In this document: piece by piece, positions 10,866 through 22,348 of the stretch | Numbering within the stretch: the stretch's first letter is position 1 | How the letters are laid out: each line of letters begins with the position of its first letter | NCBI GenBank assembly: GCA_030015575.1 | Contig: CM057344.1 | Coordinates: 189,799,044-189,863,043, forward strand | DNA length: 64,000 nucleotides | From: Agapanthus africanus | Taxonomy: Eukaryota > Streptophyta > Magnoliopsida > Asparagales > Amaryllidaceae | Direction: 5' to 3' | Program-made: the position numbers and the translations under genes | The notes under the pieces: generated by a model | Database searches by the model: none | The model's input: the letters and a program-made list of their open reading frames with translations, nothing else | Told to the model about the DNA's origin: nothing

Positions 10866-12274
10866 TAGATGGTATCAGTTTGTACTAGACTTAGATCAGT
10901 ACCCCTAATACAGGATATGATGATAATGATACCAGATAAATGATGAGATAAATGTAAGATTCGACCCGTACCCAGATTGGGATGCCGTACGATGGATTTG
11001 CCGTACGGGCTTTATATTGATGATAGATCCGTACTCTTGACTCGAGAATGTCATGTTACATATTATATAATATGTGATACTATTGAGGCGGGATCACCGA
11101 CTATTATATTTATATGTATCGACTCAGATTTAGGTGGTTTCCTTACCTTTTCGATTAGCCTGTTAGTTTAGTCCTGTAGTTTACGTATAGATGTTAGACT
11201 AGACTCGAGTCATACCCATTTCAAAACTAACGAATTGTGAGTATTTTAAAGACAGGCCAAGAGATTCTACGGATATTTTCAAAAGACGCATCTTTTCTTA
11301 AAAACACTGTAGCCCTTATTTTTCTAAACACCACGATTCGTGTTATTTCAAATGGCAAAACTGTATGACTCATATATGTTGATGTAGATTCTTCACTGTT
11401 GCGTTTATTATTCATTTTCAGCATATTCTTGCTATTGGCATCGCATTGCATGTTTAAATGTGTTTATTGTTATATTAAACCCATGCTGTTAGGACACCTG
11501 CACCATTACCGATGATGCGTATGCTCCACGTACACCTGCTTGCCGGCTCACATACTTCATCATCGATAATTGCCATGTCACTACACAGTAGGATTGTTGC
11601 ATCAGGATATGACTCCTTGCATGCTATACTTGCGTACATAAATATTGTACACTCATACTTGTGTGCATACATATTGTACACCCATATTTGCGTACATACA
11701 TATTGTACACCGATACCTGCATACATACCTATTTTCACATACATAGATGATTCTGGCTTGATTTTGGAGATTTAGGAACCGCAAGATAAATTTTAAAACT
11801 GGACTCATTTGAAAGAGCGGTTTTCCCTTGATATATGCATATTACTATTCCATGTTGCATGATATACTGATATGCTTATATTTCTTTTATTTGTCGCATA
11901 CATCATGCTTTACGATTATACGCATTGAGATATGCTGTTTTCATAAGATTTCTGGATTTGAGAACTGTGGTTATTTCAAAAGAAAGTATATATTGTTTTA
12001 AAAACCCGGTTTCTCTTAATATGATATTTCAGTGCGTCCACAATGCGTTTTCTCGGTTCTGAGACGTGTGATATATGAAACCTGATTCGAGGAGTTGGAT
12101 GATCCGTTTGCGGGTTCATGGTGGACCCGGTACGGTACCCCGGGACGAAAAGATCGTAGGGATGACGATGAGCCTGGCAGAGGGACTACTACCTACCGGT
12201 GATTGGTTAGGCCTGGCGGTTATCCGGAGGATACCGACCGGGTCGAGAGATGGACATTGGGCCGACCCGTCTGC

Positions 12275-12367
12275 CGGAGCCCGCGGGCCGATCCCACAGA
12301 CGGAGCCCGAGGGCCGATCTGGACTGACGGAGCCCGAGGGCCGATCTGGACTGACGGAGCCCGAGAG
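12275..12367. repeat. 27-bp tandem repeat in C's 5' LTR
   Basis: Units beginning CGGAGCCCGAGGGCCG start at 12301 and 12328, with degenerate units at 12274 and 12355. The 3' LTR (about 40173-40240) has one full unit fewer, so copy number changed after insertion. Confidence 0.85.
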
Positions 12368-13514
12368 ATGATGATTTACATGTCGATGCTAGGCACGGTT
12401 TTCATGATGTTTCGAGTGTCGATGCTGGACACTCAAGTTCCATGATTTTGATGTGTCGCGAGGGACACATGTTGATTTATATCCTCATACTTTCATGCAT
12501 ATGCTTTTATGATATTTACATGCATGATGTTTTTGTGTCATTGGTTGACCCGTGGACGAGATCCACATGCGTACAGACATTGATTACATAGTTGGATGAT
12601 ATCCACATACTTATAGACTTCATGATATAGTTGACACTGATTTCATGTTGATTACATTGATCACACCTAATGTTTATGATAGGTTGCTACCTAAGGCACT
12701 GACACGAGCACTTGGTATTACACTTATGTTTAGATGTTTACCCTTGCCACCTTATCATGCTTCAGACTTTATCATATTGAGGATATATATATTACTGATC
12801 GTTTGACCTAGGATTGAGTCATACATACGATTTCTGCTCTGTGATATTTTCTACTCACGAGTTGGCAAGTCACCCCCGTTGTGCCACAGTTTCTTGCAGG
12901 TTTTGCCGTACAAGTTCATTGCGGCTTTGCTAGCACACTGTCCTTTTTCGGGTGATTGCTTCGGTAGGTGGGTTCACTTTTGTCGTGACCACCATTGTAC
13001 TCTATTTTTATTCAATTATATCTAGTAAACTCTATCAACCAGACTTGTATTTATTTCAGACTTAGAAAACCAGTTGTTTATTCTTTCGACCTTAGAGTCA
13101 CGCGTTGTATTATTATGGTTTTCTTGATATTTTGAGTTTTCTTTTGAGTTTTGATTCTCGCCCTTCAGCGTTGTATATTATATTGATTGCATGATTGTGA
13201 CCGTCGATTGACGAAGAGCTAGCTCCCGCTTGGGGTTGCCTTTTATCATTGTGCATATATTATTCATGTTGTACCCCGTTTGGGGCCAGTATTTACAAAG
13301 GAAACTCTACCGAAATTTTCAGAAAAGACTTGGGATTTTAAAAATGCATACTTCGGCTTATGTTTTTAAAACCATTTGTTTTAAAACTAGTTTTCTTCAC
13401 TTCTTCCTTAAAATGGTTTAGATTTCTTGGATTTTTGGCTTACTTGAATTAGATGGGGTCCTATAGACTTCATATGATTCAAGTGCCAGTCACGTGGCAT
13501 TTCGGTTCGTGACA

Positions 13515-13953
13515 AAGTTGGTATCAGAGCGCTAGGTTAACCTTGGTTCGAGTCTATGTTTGACTATGCGGATTTTAGGGCGTTTGTATATATTCGGAAT
13601 TTAGGCTTGACCATACGGAACTTAGACTTAGTCGAGGGGGTATTAGACCCAAACTTTCGTCACGTAGGTTGACCTTGGTTGATGGAATATGTGACTTAAG
13701 GAGAGTGACGTACCGTGTGTATGTTCCGCGGCATACTTACGATACGCTACTCCGCTTTGGGAGCCTTAGGATGTACATTTCATTGCACAGTATTATATTC
13801 ATTCCTGATCTATTCTCATCGTTATCGGTTTATGGTTGTTGCTGCCACGATTTCACGGGCAGAGAGAGAGCTACGGCTAGATTTGCGTCAGCACGAGCTC
13901 GTCACGGACGAGGACTGACCTGAACGTGATTCCAGGGACATACGATTTGCATA
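13515..13953 (+). other. Internal region of element C, part upstream of the B insertion
   Basis: After the primer site comes 400 bases of untranslated leader and what may be the start of a decayed gag; a short charged frame at 13850-13918 (Arg/Glu-rich) would fit a gag N-part. It continues at 34395. Stops in all frames exclude an intact gene. Confidence 0.5.
13519..13530 (+). promoter_or_regulatory. Primer-binding site of element C (tRNA-iMet type)
   Basis: TGGTATCAGAGC, four bases after the LTR end, complementary to the 3' end of plant initiator tRNA-Met. Confidence 0.9.
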
Positions 13954-13958
13954 GATGC
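13954..13958. other. TSD of element B, left copy (GATGC)
   Basis: GATGC at 13954-13958 matches 34390-34394, directly outside B's ends. Confidence 0.95.
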
Positions 13959-14289
13959 TGTTGGGTTAGCATAGCACCTCATGAAGGGTTTGGGAGCATC
14001 ACATGAACCAAATAAGTAGTCTTTAGGGTGCTAAGCTAATGAACATAGAATCGTTCCTAGAATCGATTAGGGTTTCGAAATATTTCCATATCAACATATG
14101 AAAGGAAAGCTAGGATTTAGAGAGTACAACCTTTGTAACTCCCTACGCTACACTCCTCGGCTACTTGGGGGTTGAAAAAACTCCGCTTGAACTCCTCGAC
14201 GTCACCGATGATCCACCCGGAGTCCGCTTTATCCAAGCTTGCGACTTTCTCCGATCAAGTGAACGGAATCAAGTTAACACCCTAAACAA
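13959..14289 (-). repeat. 3' LTR of B, distal piece (U5 end)
   Basis: Matches 32284-32614 of B's other LTR with few differences. It is cut by element A after AACAA and continues at 24520. Confidence 0.95.
14285..14289. other. TSD of element A, left copy (AACAA)
   Basis: AACAA at 14285-14289 and again at 24515-24519. The empty site is seen in B's other LTR (CCCTAAACAAGTGGG near 32606). Confidence 0.97.
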
Positions 14290-16453
14290 TGTTAGTTATA
14301 TGTATGCCCTAGAGGCCATTACTGTACATACGATGTATATTATAGTGGATGCTAGGACATATATAGGGAGGACTTTCTTGCTCGACATGATAGTATGCTA
14401 TCTGGTTGTACTTTATCTTAATATGTACTCTGATTGTCTCTTTGTTACATGTTGATAAAGCCCTTAGGATATGTACTCGACTACTAGGACTATGATGAGA
14501 TCATACTAGTGGGGCCACGGTAGTCGACGAGTACATCCTATAACTGTTCCTAGTCGAGGGTGTATCGAGACAGGGCATTGATACACCAGAGTAGACTAGC
14601 GTATACGCATCTTGACCCATATGATGGGCGATGGATGATCCCATATCCATCGGTGTTTGACATCAAGGATGGTGTACGGGTGCTCAGTGGAGACTGGGTA
14701 CACTGGACGGACTCGCCGAGAACTCCCAGATGGTATTATACCATACGTCAGATGGCAGTTCTCCGGTGACACTGGTACAGAGTAGTCTGTTGACCCGAGA
14801 TCGTCATAGAGTCTTGTGTGGTTCCCACTGTGCTTTGATTTCCATCATACCACGTCCAAGAGGGCGTGCAAAAAGGTGGCTTTTGGGTATAGTCCCGAAT
14901 CACATGGAGGCAATGAGCGATAGGAGGGGATTCGTCTCTCCCGGTATAGGGAGTTGATGTTGTGCTGTGTTCGATTGGCTATAACCGGAAATCCCTGGCC
15001 AGGGTTGCTGAGATTTACTGGTAAGTGTTATCAGTGGTTTCTCAAACTGTTATAGACCTCAAATCGACACGACTTATCAAGCTACTAGGGTCTGACGTTT
15101 ACCACCCCTAGGCGAGATATGCAACATATCAGACGACGAGACCGGACTGTACGGGAGTGTTACTGTTTGGATTCACAGGAGAATGTACAGGCTTGCTTGT
15201 TGATCTTCTGAGCGCTCAATACCTGGGTAGCTGTTACGTTTAGCTGACCGCTTGCAGCTTGTGGGTGTTTGATATGATCATCACCTACTGCCGGCGTATT
15301 GACGATTCTTTAGAGTCCTACACAGAGGTTTCTTGACTCAGGCAAAACGGAGTAGGAGCACATATGTGATATGTGCGGGACCGAGGATAATGCGATATGT
15401 GATATCGTATTATATTCTCGCGATATTTGATATCAGCCGGGTCATCGGATCAAGTGTTGATTCGGTGAATCGGTACAGATAAATATTAGTCGGTTATATG
15501 CGATATAGCCGGATTGTCGGATCAAGTGTTGATTCGATAATTTAATGTATAATAATATATATGATATATTAAATTACATTAACTAATATTTGCTCACTAA
15601 AAGATTCTTTTTCTCACTCGGGTAATACATTGATATATATGCGATATATGTTAAATGTATTATTTTTTTTTTGGTTACGATAAATATTATATATGTGATA
15701 TATAATATTGTAACATGATATGATAACTAATGCAACTTGTTTAGTGGAGTTTAAACATGATTAGGGTTTAGATTAGGGTTAAACTTTCTAGATGTTTCTA
15801 GAAGGTTTTCTTTTTGTCATGATAAAGATATTTACAAGTGACTCATTCTTAACTCAACCCAAACCCTAACCCTTGGTTAATTCTCTACAATGGTTAAGTC
15901 AACCATGGTTGCATTATTTGTCATATTAATCCTTTCATTATTCATCACAAAAGAAAATGGATCACTATTCTTCTTCTTCCTTCATTCTTTCATGAAAAAG
16001 CTTGCTAGATTTTTCCAAAGTGATGAATAAATATGAGAAAAAGATAAATAAAGAGAGCAAAAATCCTACTTCATCATCCTCATCTTCCCTTGCCATTTAG
16101 ATGAGGGTGCATCATTTCATGAGTGTTAGCTTGTGTTAAAGAAACTTCAAGGTAGATCATCTTAGTATCGAAGATCGGAAGCAAAGGTTGCGTCTTTCTC
16201 TTCGTGGAACCTCTCGAGAGTCCGGATCCCGATGATCGCAGCGAAGGGACCACAACACGGAGCATATGAAGTGAAGGACCGGATCTACAAAGGTTGTAAT
16301 CCCTCTCACTTAGTGTTAAAGTGTTTAGCATGCTTGTTTTCGCCTAATCTCTAGTTTAAAGTTCCGTATTCGGGTTGTTCGGCACGGCTAAATTTTTAAT
16401 TGGGCATGGTTGATGCCTCGTAGACCCTTGTGCGCGTGCCTAGCAACCCTACA
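14290..16453 (+). repeat. 5' LTR of element A (2164 bp)
   Basis: TGTTAGTTATATGTATGCCC ... AGCAACCCTACA. The TATGCCCTAGAGGC start is characteristic of the Angela/BARE/WIS copia group. It contains repeated ATATGTGATAT palindrome-like motifs at 15360-15710 and a duplicated segment around GGATCAAGTGTTGATTC (15449 and 15521). Confidence 0.96.
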
Positions 16454-16454
16454 G

Positions 16455-16467
16455 TGGTATCAAAGCC
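16455..16467 (+). promoter_or_regulatory. Primer-binding site of element A
   Basis: TGGTATCAAAGCC, one base after the LTR; one mismatch to the tRNA-iMet complement (A for G at position 9). Confidence 0.9.
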
Positions 16468-16655
16468 AAGCTAGAGCTTTAGGCGAAGTCTAGACGAAGT
16501 TTAAAGTCCGATCGAACCCGGAAAACCCGATATAACCTAGTTTCTGGAAAAAAATTTAAACTGTGTTTTTTTCCAAATTAAAAATGCTCAAAAAAATCAG
16601 CAGGGAAATACAAGAGTTACTGTGAAGCACGTGCGCCTGATTCCACCATAGAGCC

Positions 16656-16696
16656 GCGGAACCGCCGCACATGCCATGCATGTGCCGCGGTTCCGC
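16656..16696 (+). ncRNA. GC-rich hairpin near the primer site of A
   Basis: The arm GCGGAACCGCCGCACATGC (16656-16674) faces GCATGTGCCGCGGTTCCGC (16678-16696): 18 of 19 positions pair across a 3-base loop. Stem-loops between primer site and gag often act in genome dimerisation or packaging in retroelements; that role is inferred. Confidence 0.7.
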
Positions 16697-17764
16697 CGCG
16701 CTTTTGTCACTGTACTGTTTGAAATTTGCACAGTAATTCTTGTCTTTTAGTGCTGTATTTTCTGGGAATTTTTAATATTTATTCAACTGTTGAATTTTCT
16801 GGGTTGTATTGGGGATTCGATGATTCGATCGGGAACTTTAACTGCGTCTTTTGTGTTTTGTCCGGATAATTTTTAGAAACTGTTAAAAAGTTCGAACGGA
16901 TATCAATAACTCACTTTTTCCCCTGTCGGAAAATTTTTCAAAAGTTGGATTTTTCCTCGTGTTTAAGAACGTTCTAAGTCGTGCAAGTAACGCGGTGGAC
17001 CCTCTAGAAGACAACAAACCATAACTCGATTATGTGACCGTCTTGAACTGCCTTTTAAACCTTAGGGTTTGGGGCAGTACGGCGTGCCACATGTGAGGCG
17101 TTGGCTTGACCCTTCTACGGCTGGACCATTGCTACTATAGCATGTAATGGATGTTTTTAAACTGATTTCAAGTGTTGAGATACATTGGGGAAATCTTGGG
17201 TGTTTGATGATTCGATCGGAAAGTTTAAGTTTTTCTATTTATCTGGAATGTGATACAATATTTGGAATCCACAGGTAGTTATGGGATAACTGATTTGAAT
17301 ATTATAAACATAGCATTTTAGTCTCAGATGATCGGTTGCCACGGAATTTTGATGTGATCAAAAGTCCGTCGCAATCACGTAGCGTACGTGGATACTCGCC
17401 GGGTAAACTTAATAGACAGCTACACCTCTTAGCCCCGACCAAGTGACTGTATGAGAACCCCGTCACCGAAAGCATCCGTTCGGGTGCTCGCGGCAGCGGT
17501 GTTCCGCCTTGGTGCACTTCGTCGACGGCATCTGGGGGTGCGGCCGTCTACTAAAGTTTGCGACGAGCATTCGATCAGGACGTCGGGAATCTTGTTGAAT
17601 TGCCCAACTTGATATTGAAAAGAGTTTTCGATAATGAGACTAAAATGCGGGGTTTATAATTGTTAGGCATGCGATGTCTAAGGAATTCATTTGGTTAGGC
17701 ATGCGATGTCTAAAGAGGTTGCGGATTCCAACTGTTGTAGTTTTACACTTTCTTTTCTGTGACC

Positions 17765-18198
17765 GTAAGCGTAGTATGTGGTATATCGCCGGCTTTGTTG
17801 CTATACATCAACGACAATCGGGATACGCATACTTGCTTACGTTGATGATATGAGATATTATGTGTTGCTGTGATATGTTGTATTGGATCGTCGCGTTTGA
17901 ATAGCCGGGGGTTTTATGTGAGATGAGAGTTTTTCTTTTTCATTCATGTAATATTCATTTGTATGTAATATTCTTTTATTGGGGCACTTCCAGGTAGCGG
18001 AAGATGTCACCGTTGTATATTATTTACTTTTCCGCATTAGGTAGACCCAAGGCGGGGAGCACAAGTAACCGGGTTCTAGGGTCCAGTGGGAGACCATCTC
18101 GAGGAGTCGAGACCGGGTCTCCTAACCCTAGAATTGGCAGTGTTACTTGCCGCTCTCGTAGGGGTCTAGGGATGTGGGGTTTGGCTATTCATCGCGAC
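17765..18198 (+). ncRNA. Nested long-range stem domain of A's leader
   Basis: GTAAGC (17765-17770) with GCTTAC (17835-17840) and AGTATG (17773-17778) with CATACT (17828-17833) form one arm. GTCGCG..TGAATAGCC (17890-17906) pairs with GGCTATTCA.CGCGAC (18183-18198). Inside it lies the 18063-18148 hairpin: AAGTAAC/GTTACTT, TTCTAGGGT/ACCCTAGAA, GGAGACC/GGTCTCC and an apical CTCG/CGAG. Homologous stems with paired substitutions are in B, J and G. Confidence 0.75.
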
Positions 18199-18871
18199 CG
18201 TGGAATCCGTGTTTTATACAGGCTCGTATTGAAAACACGAACGTCCTAGTATATCCAATATTTCATATATGTTTCTTCTGCTGCAATGTTCTGTGATGAG
18301 ATCATATTACTGCCTGAGATGAATGTTTATATTATATATATGAGATATATGTTATATTGCAGATTTCGTTTCAAAAGAGATGCTTGTGAAGCATAATAAA
18401 ATGGGACTTCATTAATGAGATTAATGAAATAAAAGAAACCTAAGATGTTGTAGAAACTTGTTTATAAAAACTGGTAGCTCTATAGTTCTTGCTTTGCATA
18501 GCGGTGTTCCTTGTAGAACATCCAGCACCTTATTCGATAAGGAAAGGACCGAGATCCCTTCACCGGGAGTGACTCCTTTAGCAATAACTGGCAGATACTA
18601 CAAACTCGGTTTGTCTTTTGATTGCTTCTATAGTTCTTGCTTTGCATAGTGGTATATATGATATATCCTGCACCTTATTCGATGAGGAAAGGGCCGACGA
18701 TCCCTTCACCGGGAGTGACCCCTTTAGCAAAACTAGAAAAGCCTCAAAAACACTCCATTTAAAATCACTCGATTCTATAACGATATCAAGTTCATTACGC
18801 AAAGGGTTTTCTTAAAAACCTGTCGTAGCCCTCCGTTATTTCAGATAAGTACTGGTTAGTATTCGTGCTAC

Positions 18872-19077
18872 GTTTGTTGACCTCTGTCAAGGCGTAGTGT
18901 GCGGTAGCTGATTAGTGCTTATCTGTATAAGCATATGAAGTGATTGATTTAGGGTAGTCGTGCGACCTTGTTGACCTCTGTCAAGGGTCGTGCGGGTGGG
19001 TTTACTTCAATTAGGAAATGACGGGTTGAACTTGACTAGCAGCCTATGGTTTGTTGACCTCTGTCAAGGTCATAGGA
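18872..19077 (+). ncRNA. Array of three covarying hairpins in A's leader
   Basis: TTGACCTCTGTCAA occurs at 18877-18890, 18971-18984 and 19054-19067. Each inner stem TTGAC/GTCAA is closed by a different outer stem that still pairs: CTACG/CGTAG, CGACC/GGTCG and CCTATG/CATAGG. The same array is in B (30022-30213, minus) and J (59587-59778). Confidence 0.8.
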
Positions 19078-19509
19078 CGCTTGGGGCAAAATACTATTGG
19101 GAATTTCAAGTGTTGAAATTTACAATGAGATTGCATACCTTCTATGAGATAGTTGGATCCCGATACCCGCTGCGAGTAAAAGTTACTCCTGGGAGAGTTT
19201 TACACATTACAATTAGCTGATCAAGTAGGTGTCTAGAAAGGTGTTAACGGGGTTACGCCTCTGGGAAAACGAGGTTTACTTTAATTAGGTTCGTGCGATA
19301 GCACGGGGGACCTCCCTCAAAGTACCGACACTGGCCTGGCTGAAAGATTGGCGAACTTGTAGCGTGTAATTAATCCCGGCTAGTCTTTCCTTTTAGGGTT
19401 TGAAGGAAGATTTGACTAAAACAGTGGGAGACATCCTGATTAGATATATTAGATAACCAATCTAATCTTGCAAGAGCATACGCTGAGTGTTTTCTTCTCT
19501 CTCTCTCCA

Positions 19510-22337
19510 GGTAGCGACCATATCACGCCTTAATCAAGATAATAAAACGGATATATTGACCGAACCCGCTTGTTATACTGAGCTGGGGAACGTTGGTCCC
19601 GCTCCAACTTATAATTGTTATAAGACAGAGCAGGAAATTGGGGAATACCAGATTTCCCGTGCCGCCCAAACGAAGAAAGTGCATGTTGATGCATCATCTT
19701 CGGGTGTGTTCATTACACAGAACTGTTTCTCAGTATCCTTTACGTCCTAGGTATGTGATACCGGATCAGGATCCCGTATATGTAATCTGTTACATGGGCT
19801 AAAGATAGGTAAAGAACTGAGAACGGGTGATAAGTTTCATGAGACAGAAAACGGTGCAAGTGTTGCAGCCAAGTCTGTTGGTCACTGTCACCCTGTATTA
19901 CCAGAATACGTTGATTCTGAACAAATGTTATTAGATACCGAACCTGATATACAAAATCATATCAGTCTCTTTATTAGTAAAGAAAGGATATAATTTTGTA
20001 TTGTTGGATAATGTTTTGAACATTTCTTATATCAAGAGTTGATCGGTTCAGGCACGTTATCTAAATGCATTGACGTTCTAAATCAAACTACAGTTCTTAG
20101 TATACGGAACACACACAAGAGGAAGAGTTCAGATATGAACGAATTCTTCTTGAGGCATTGTAGACTGGGTCATATCAATGCGACCCGACTGGCTGAAGTT
20201 ACATTTAGATGCATATTTAAATTAGTTTGAATTTACATCTTGTGAAACTTGCCGGTCATGTCACAAAGATAAGATGACCACAGCTCTGTTTGTTGGAAAC
20301 AGAGAAAGAGTTAGTGAACTTTTGGGATTGATACATGCTGATGTATGAAAGTCCCCTGTCTACTCATGCCAAGATCGGTTCTTTGTACTTCATTAGATTC
20401 TCTGATAATCTCTCAAGATTCAGACATATGTTCCTGTTGAAACACAAGTCCGAACCTTTTGAGATATTCACAGAATATAAGTTAGAAGTAGAGAACCAAA
20501 TACGGGTATAAGTATTATGTCCTTTGATGAGATCAAGGAGGAGAATACTTGAGCACGGAATTCCTGGACTATTCTAAAGGAGAATGAGATTCTCTCTCAG
20601 CATTACTCCTCCGTATACACCACAGCACGTCGGTGTATCGGGGTGGAGCCATAGCACCCTATTTGATATGGTGTGCTCTATGATGAGTACTACTGAGTTT
20701 CCTATTTCCTTTTGGGAGTTATGCACTTAAGAAACTGCATACCTATTGAATAGGGTTCAAATCAAATCAGTTGCCTACCATTTCATATTTGATATGGAAA
20801 GGGAAGAGCCCATATCTTAAGTAAGTTAAGATTTGGGGTTGTCCGGCCTATGTCTAAAAAGAAAAATCCGGACAAGCTCGAGGCAAGGTCTGTTATGTAG
20901 AACTGGAAAGGTTCCAGCTATACAAAATACAGCTGATGATTTGGTAGAACCAAAGGATTCAATAGTTTCCAACGAACCTCAGCCTCTCCGCCGATCTAGC
21001 AGGGTTCCTCACCTACCTGAGAGATACTTTGGTTTCTCTATGACAGTGGGAGTGAGGATTGCATCATGAGATGATGACCCAACTAGTTTCGAGCTGGCCA
21101 TCAGGAGTGGGACTCTGTAAGAATGGCTGGATGCTTATCGATCTGAGATGGAATCCTTATACACCAACAAAGTATGGACTTTGGTTGCTTTATCTGAAGG
21201 GTTAAATCCCCATCAGGAGCAAGTATATCTTGAGAAGATTACTTGGTGTACATGGAAAGGTTGAGACTTTCAAAGCTAGACTTGTTAAAGGTTTGCATCA
21301 TAGACCAGGTATGGATTATGTTGAAACCTTTTCTAAGGATCTATGCTTAAGTCCATCCAGATCCTACTTGCCACGGCTACATACCATGACTACGATATTT
21401 GGTGGTTGGGTGTCATAACTGCTTTTCTAACTGATGTTTTAGAAGAGAACGTCTATAAGTACACAGCCAGAGGGCTTCGTAGACAGTGGGAGCAGCGGAA
21501 ACGTGTGCAAGATGTTTTATATAATAAAACAGGCATCGCGGAGTTGGAACAACTGTTTTGATGTGGTAGTCAAAGAGTTTGACTTCATCAAAATGGTAGA
21601 TGAACCTTGTATATACAAAAAGGTAGTAAAGAGTATGGTGGTGATCCTCGTAGAGTACGTGGATGACATACTCTTGATAGGGAAGGAGATTCCTATGCTA
21701 CGCTCGGTCAATCTCCGCTTATCACAAGGATTCTCCATATAGGATCAAAGTGATACCTCCTAAATCCTGGGTTTTGGATCTATGGGATAGATCTAATTGG
21801 ATGTTAGGATACTCACTAGTTGTAGTGAGATGGTATCAATCGATCCTGGGGAGAATCACTGGAAAGGTTCTAGAGTGATAAGGACGACTGAATGTCAGTC
21901 GCGGGCATTGTCTACACCCTCAATGGAGGGACGGTATGTTGGAAGAGTTCCAAGCTAGATACCGTGACATACTAGATGATTAAAGGCAAAATACATCGTT
22001 ACCAAGGATGCTACCAAAGAGGCAGTCTGGATATATATAAGTTCATGGGATGAACTTCGTTCCTACCATTGTGTGACAATGGAGTTGTGGCTTATGCCAA
22101 GGAACTACCGTCCCATCAGAAATCCAGATATAATTCTTAGGCAGTATCACCTGATCATGGAGATGGTTGATCTCCAGGGAGATCGAGGTTAGGAGAGTAG
22201 ACACAGAGGACAACAGCGCGGATCCACTCACGAAGGCCTTTTTCCCAGTAGAGACTTTTATGGGATGGTTGAGTATGAGATACTTCAACCGCAGCTAAAT
22301 GTTGGGTATGCGATACCATAACAGATGGCCCTAGTGC
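19510..22337 (+). pseudogene. pol remnant of element A
   Basis: Recognisable pieces in order: protease DTGSGS after a stop (about 19740-19790), the LGHINATR zinc-binding start of integrase (about 20165-20190), RT with EYVDDILLIG (about 21655-21690), and RNase H scraps (21995-22250). Every domain has frameshifts and stops. Relative to B, two stretches are missing: from after the RT 'ILG' segment (near 21765) to the RNase H approach (near 21815), and from near 21865 to near 21875. The expected start ATG after the splice-like CAG is ATA. J shares these losses. Confidence 0.85.
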
Positions 22338-22348
22338 AAGTGGGAGAT
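22338..22348 (+). promoter_or_regulatory. Polypurine tract of element A
   Basis: AAGTGGGAGAT immediately before the 3' LTR, the standard Angela/BARE form. Confidence 0.9.

Larger units (their letters stand above)
8883..13514 (+). repeat. 5' LTR of element C (4632 bp)
   Basis: Starts TGTAACATTTCAG and ends TTCGTGACA. It pairs with 36834-41386 along its full length. It contains AT and CA microsatellites (10630-10680, 10844-10865), a 27-bp tandem repeat and open but unconserved small frames. Homologous small frames occur in both LTRs simply because the LTRs are copies; I do not count them as genes. Confidence 0.93.
16468..19509 (+). other. Structured non-coding leader of element A, in the place of gag
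   Basis: Three kilobases between primer site and pol have no credible gag frame and no zinc-knuckle motif. Instead the strand has a dense series of inverted repeats: a 19-base GC-rich hairpin arm pair at 16656-16696; GTAAGC...GCTTAC (17765-17840); a long-range stem 17890-17906 with 18183-18198; the 86-base hairpin 18063-18148; TTCATTAAT-GAG-ATTAATGAA (18408-18428); CCTTAT-TCG-ATAAGG (18528-18542); three TTGAC...GTCAA hairpins (18872-19077); AATTTCAA...TTGAAATT (19102-19120); and CGTGC-GATA-GCACG (19292-19305). A ~147-base unit is tandemly repeated at 18477-18740. The segment ends in CTCTCTCTCTCCAG, which resembles a 3' splice site, just before pol. Confidence 0.75.

Noticed and set aside
14560-14957. 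Repeated small ORFs shared at 14560, 22619, 57245 and 63472
   Set aside because: They are the same LTR segment in A and J; frames and stops are not kept in B, E, G and H.
16468-19509. Hammerhead ribozyme (retrozyme-type) in the leader
   Set aside because: I found no CTGATGA...GAAA core in the right arrangement in A, B or J.
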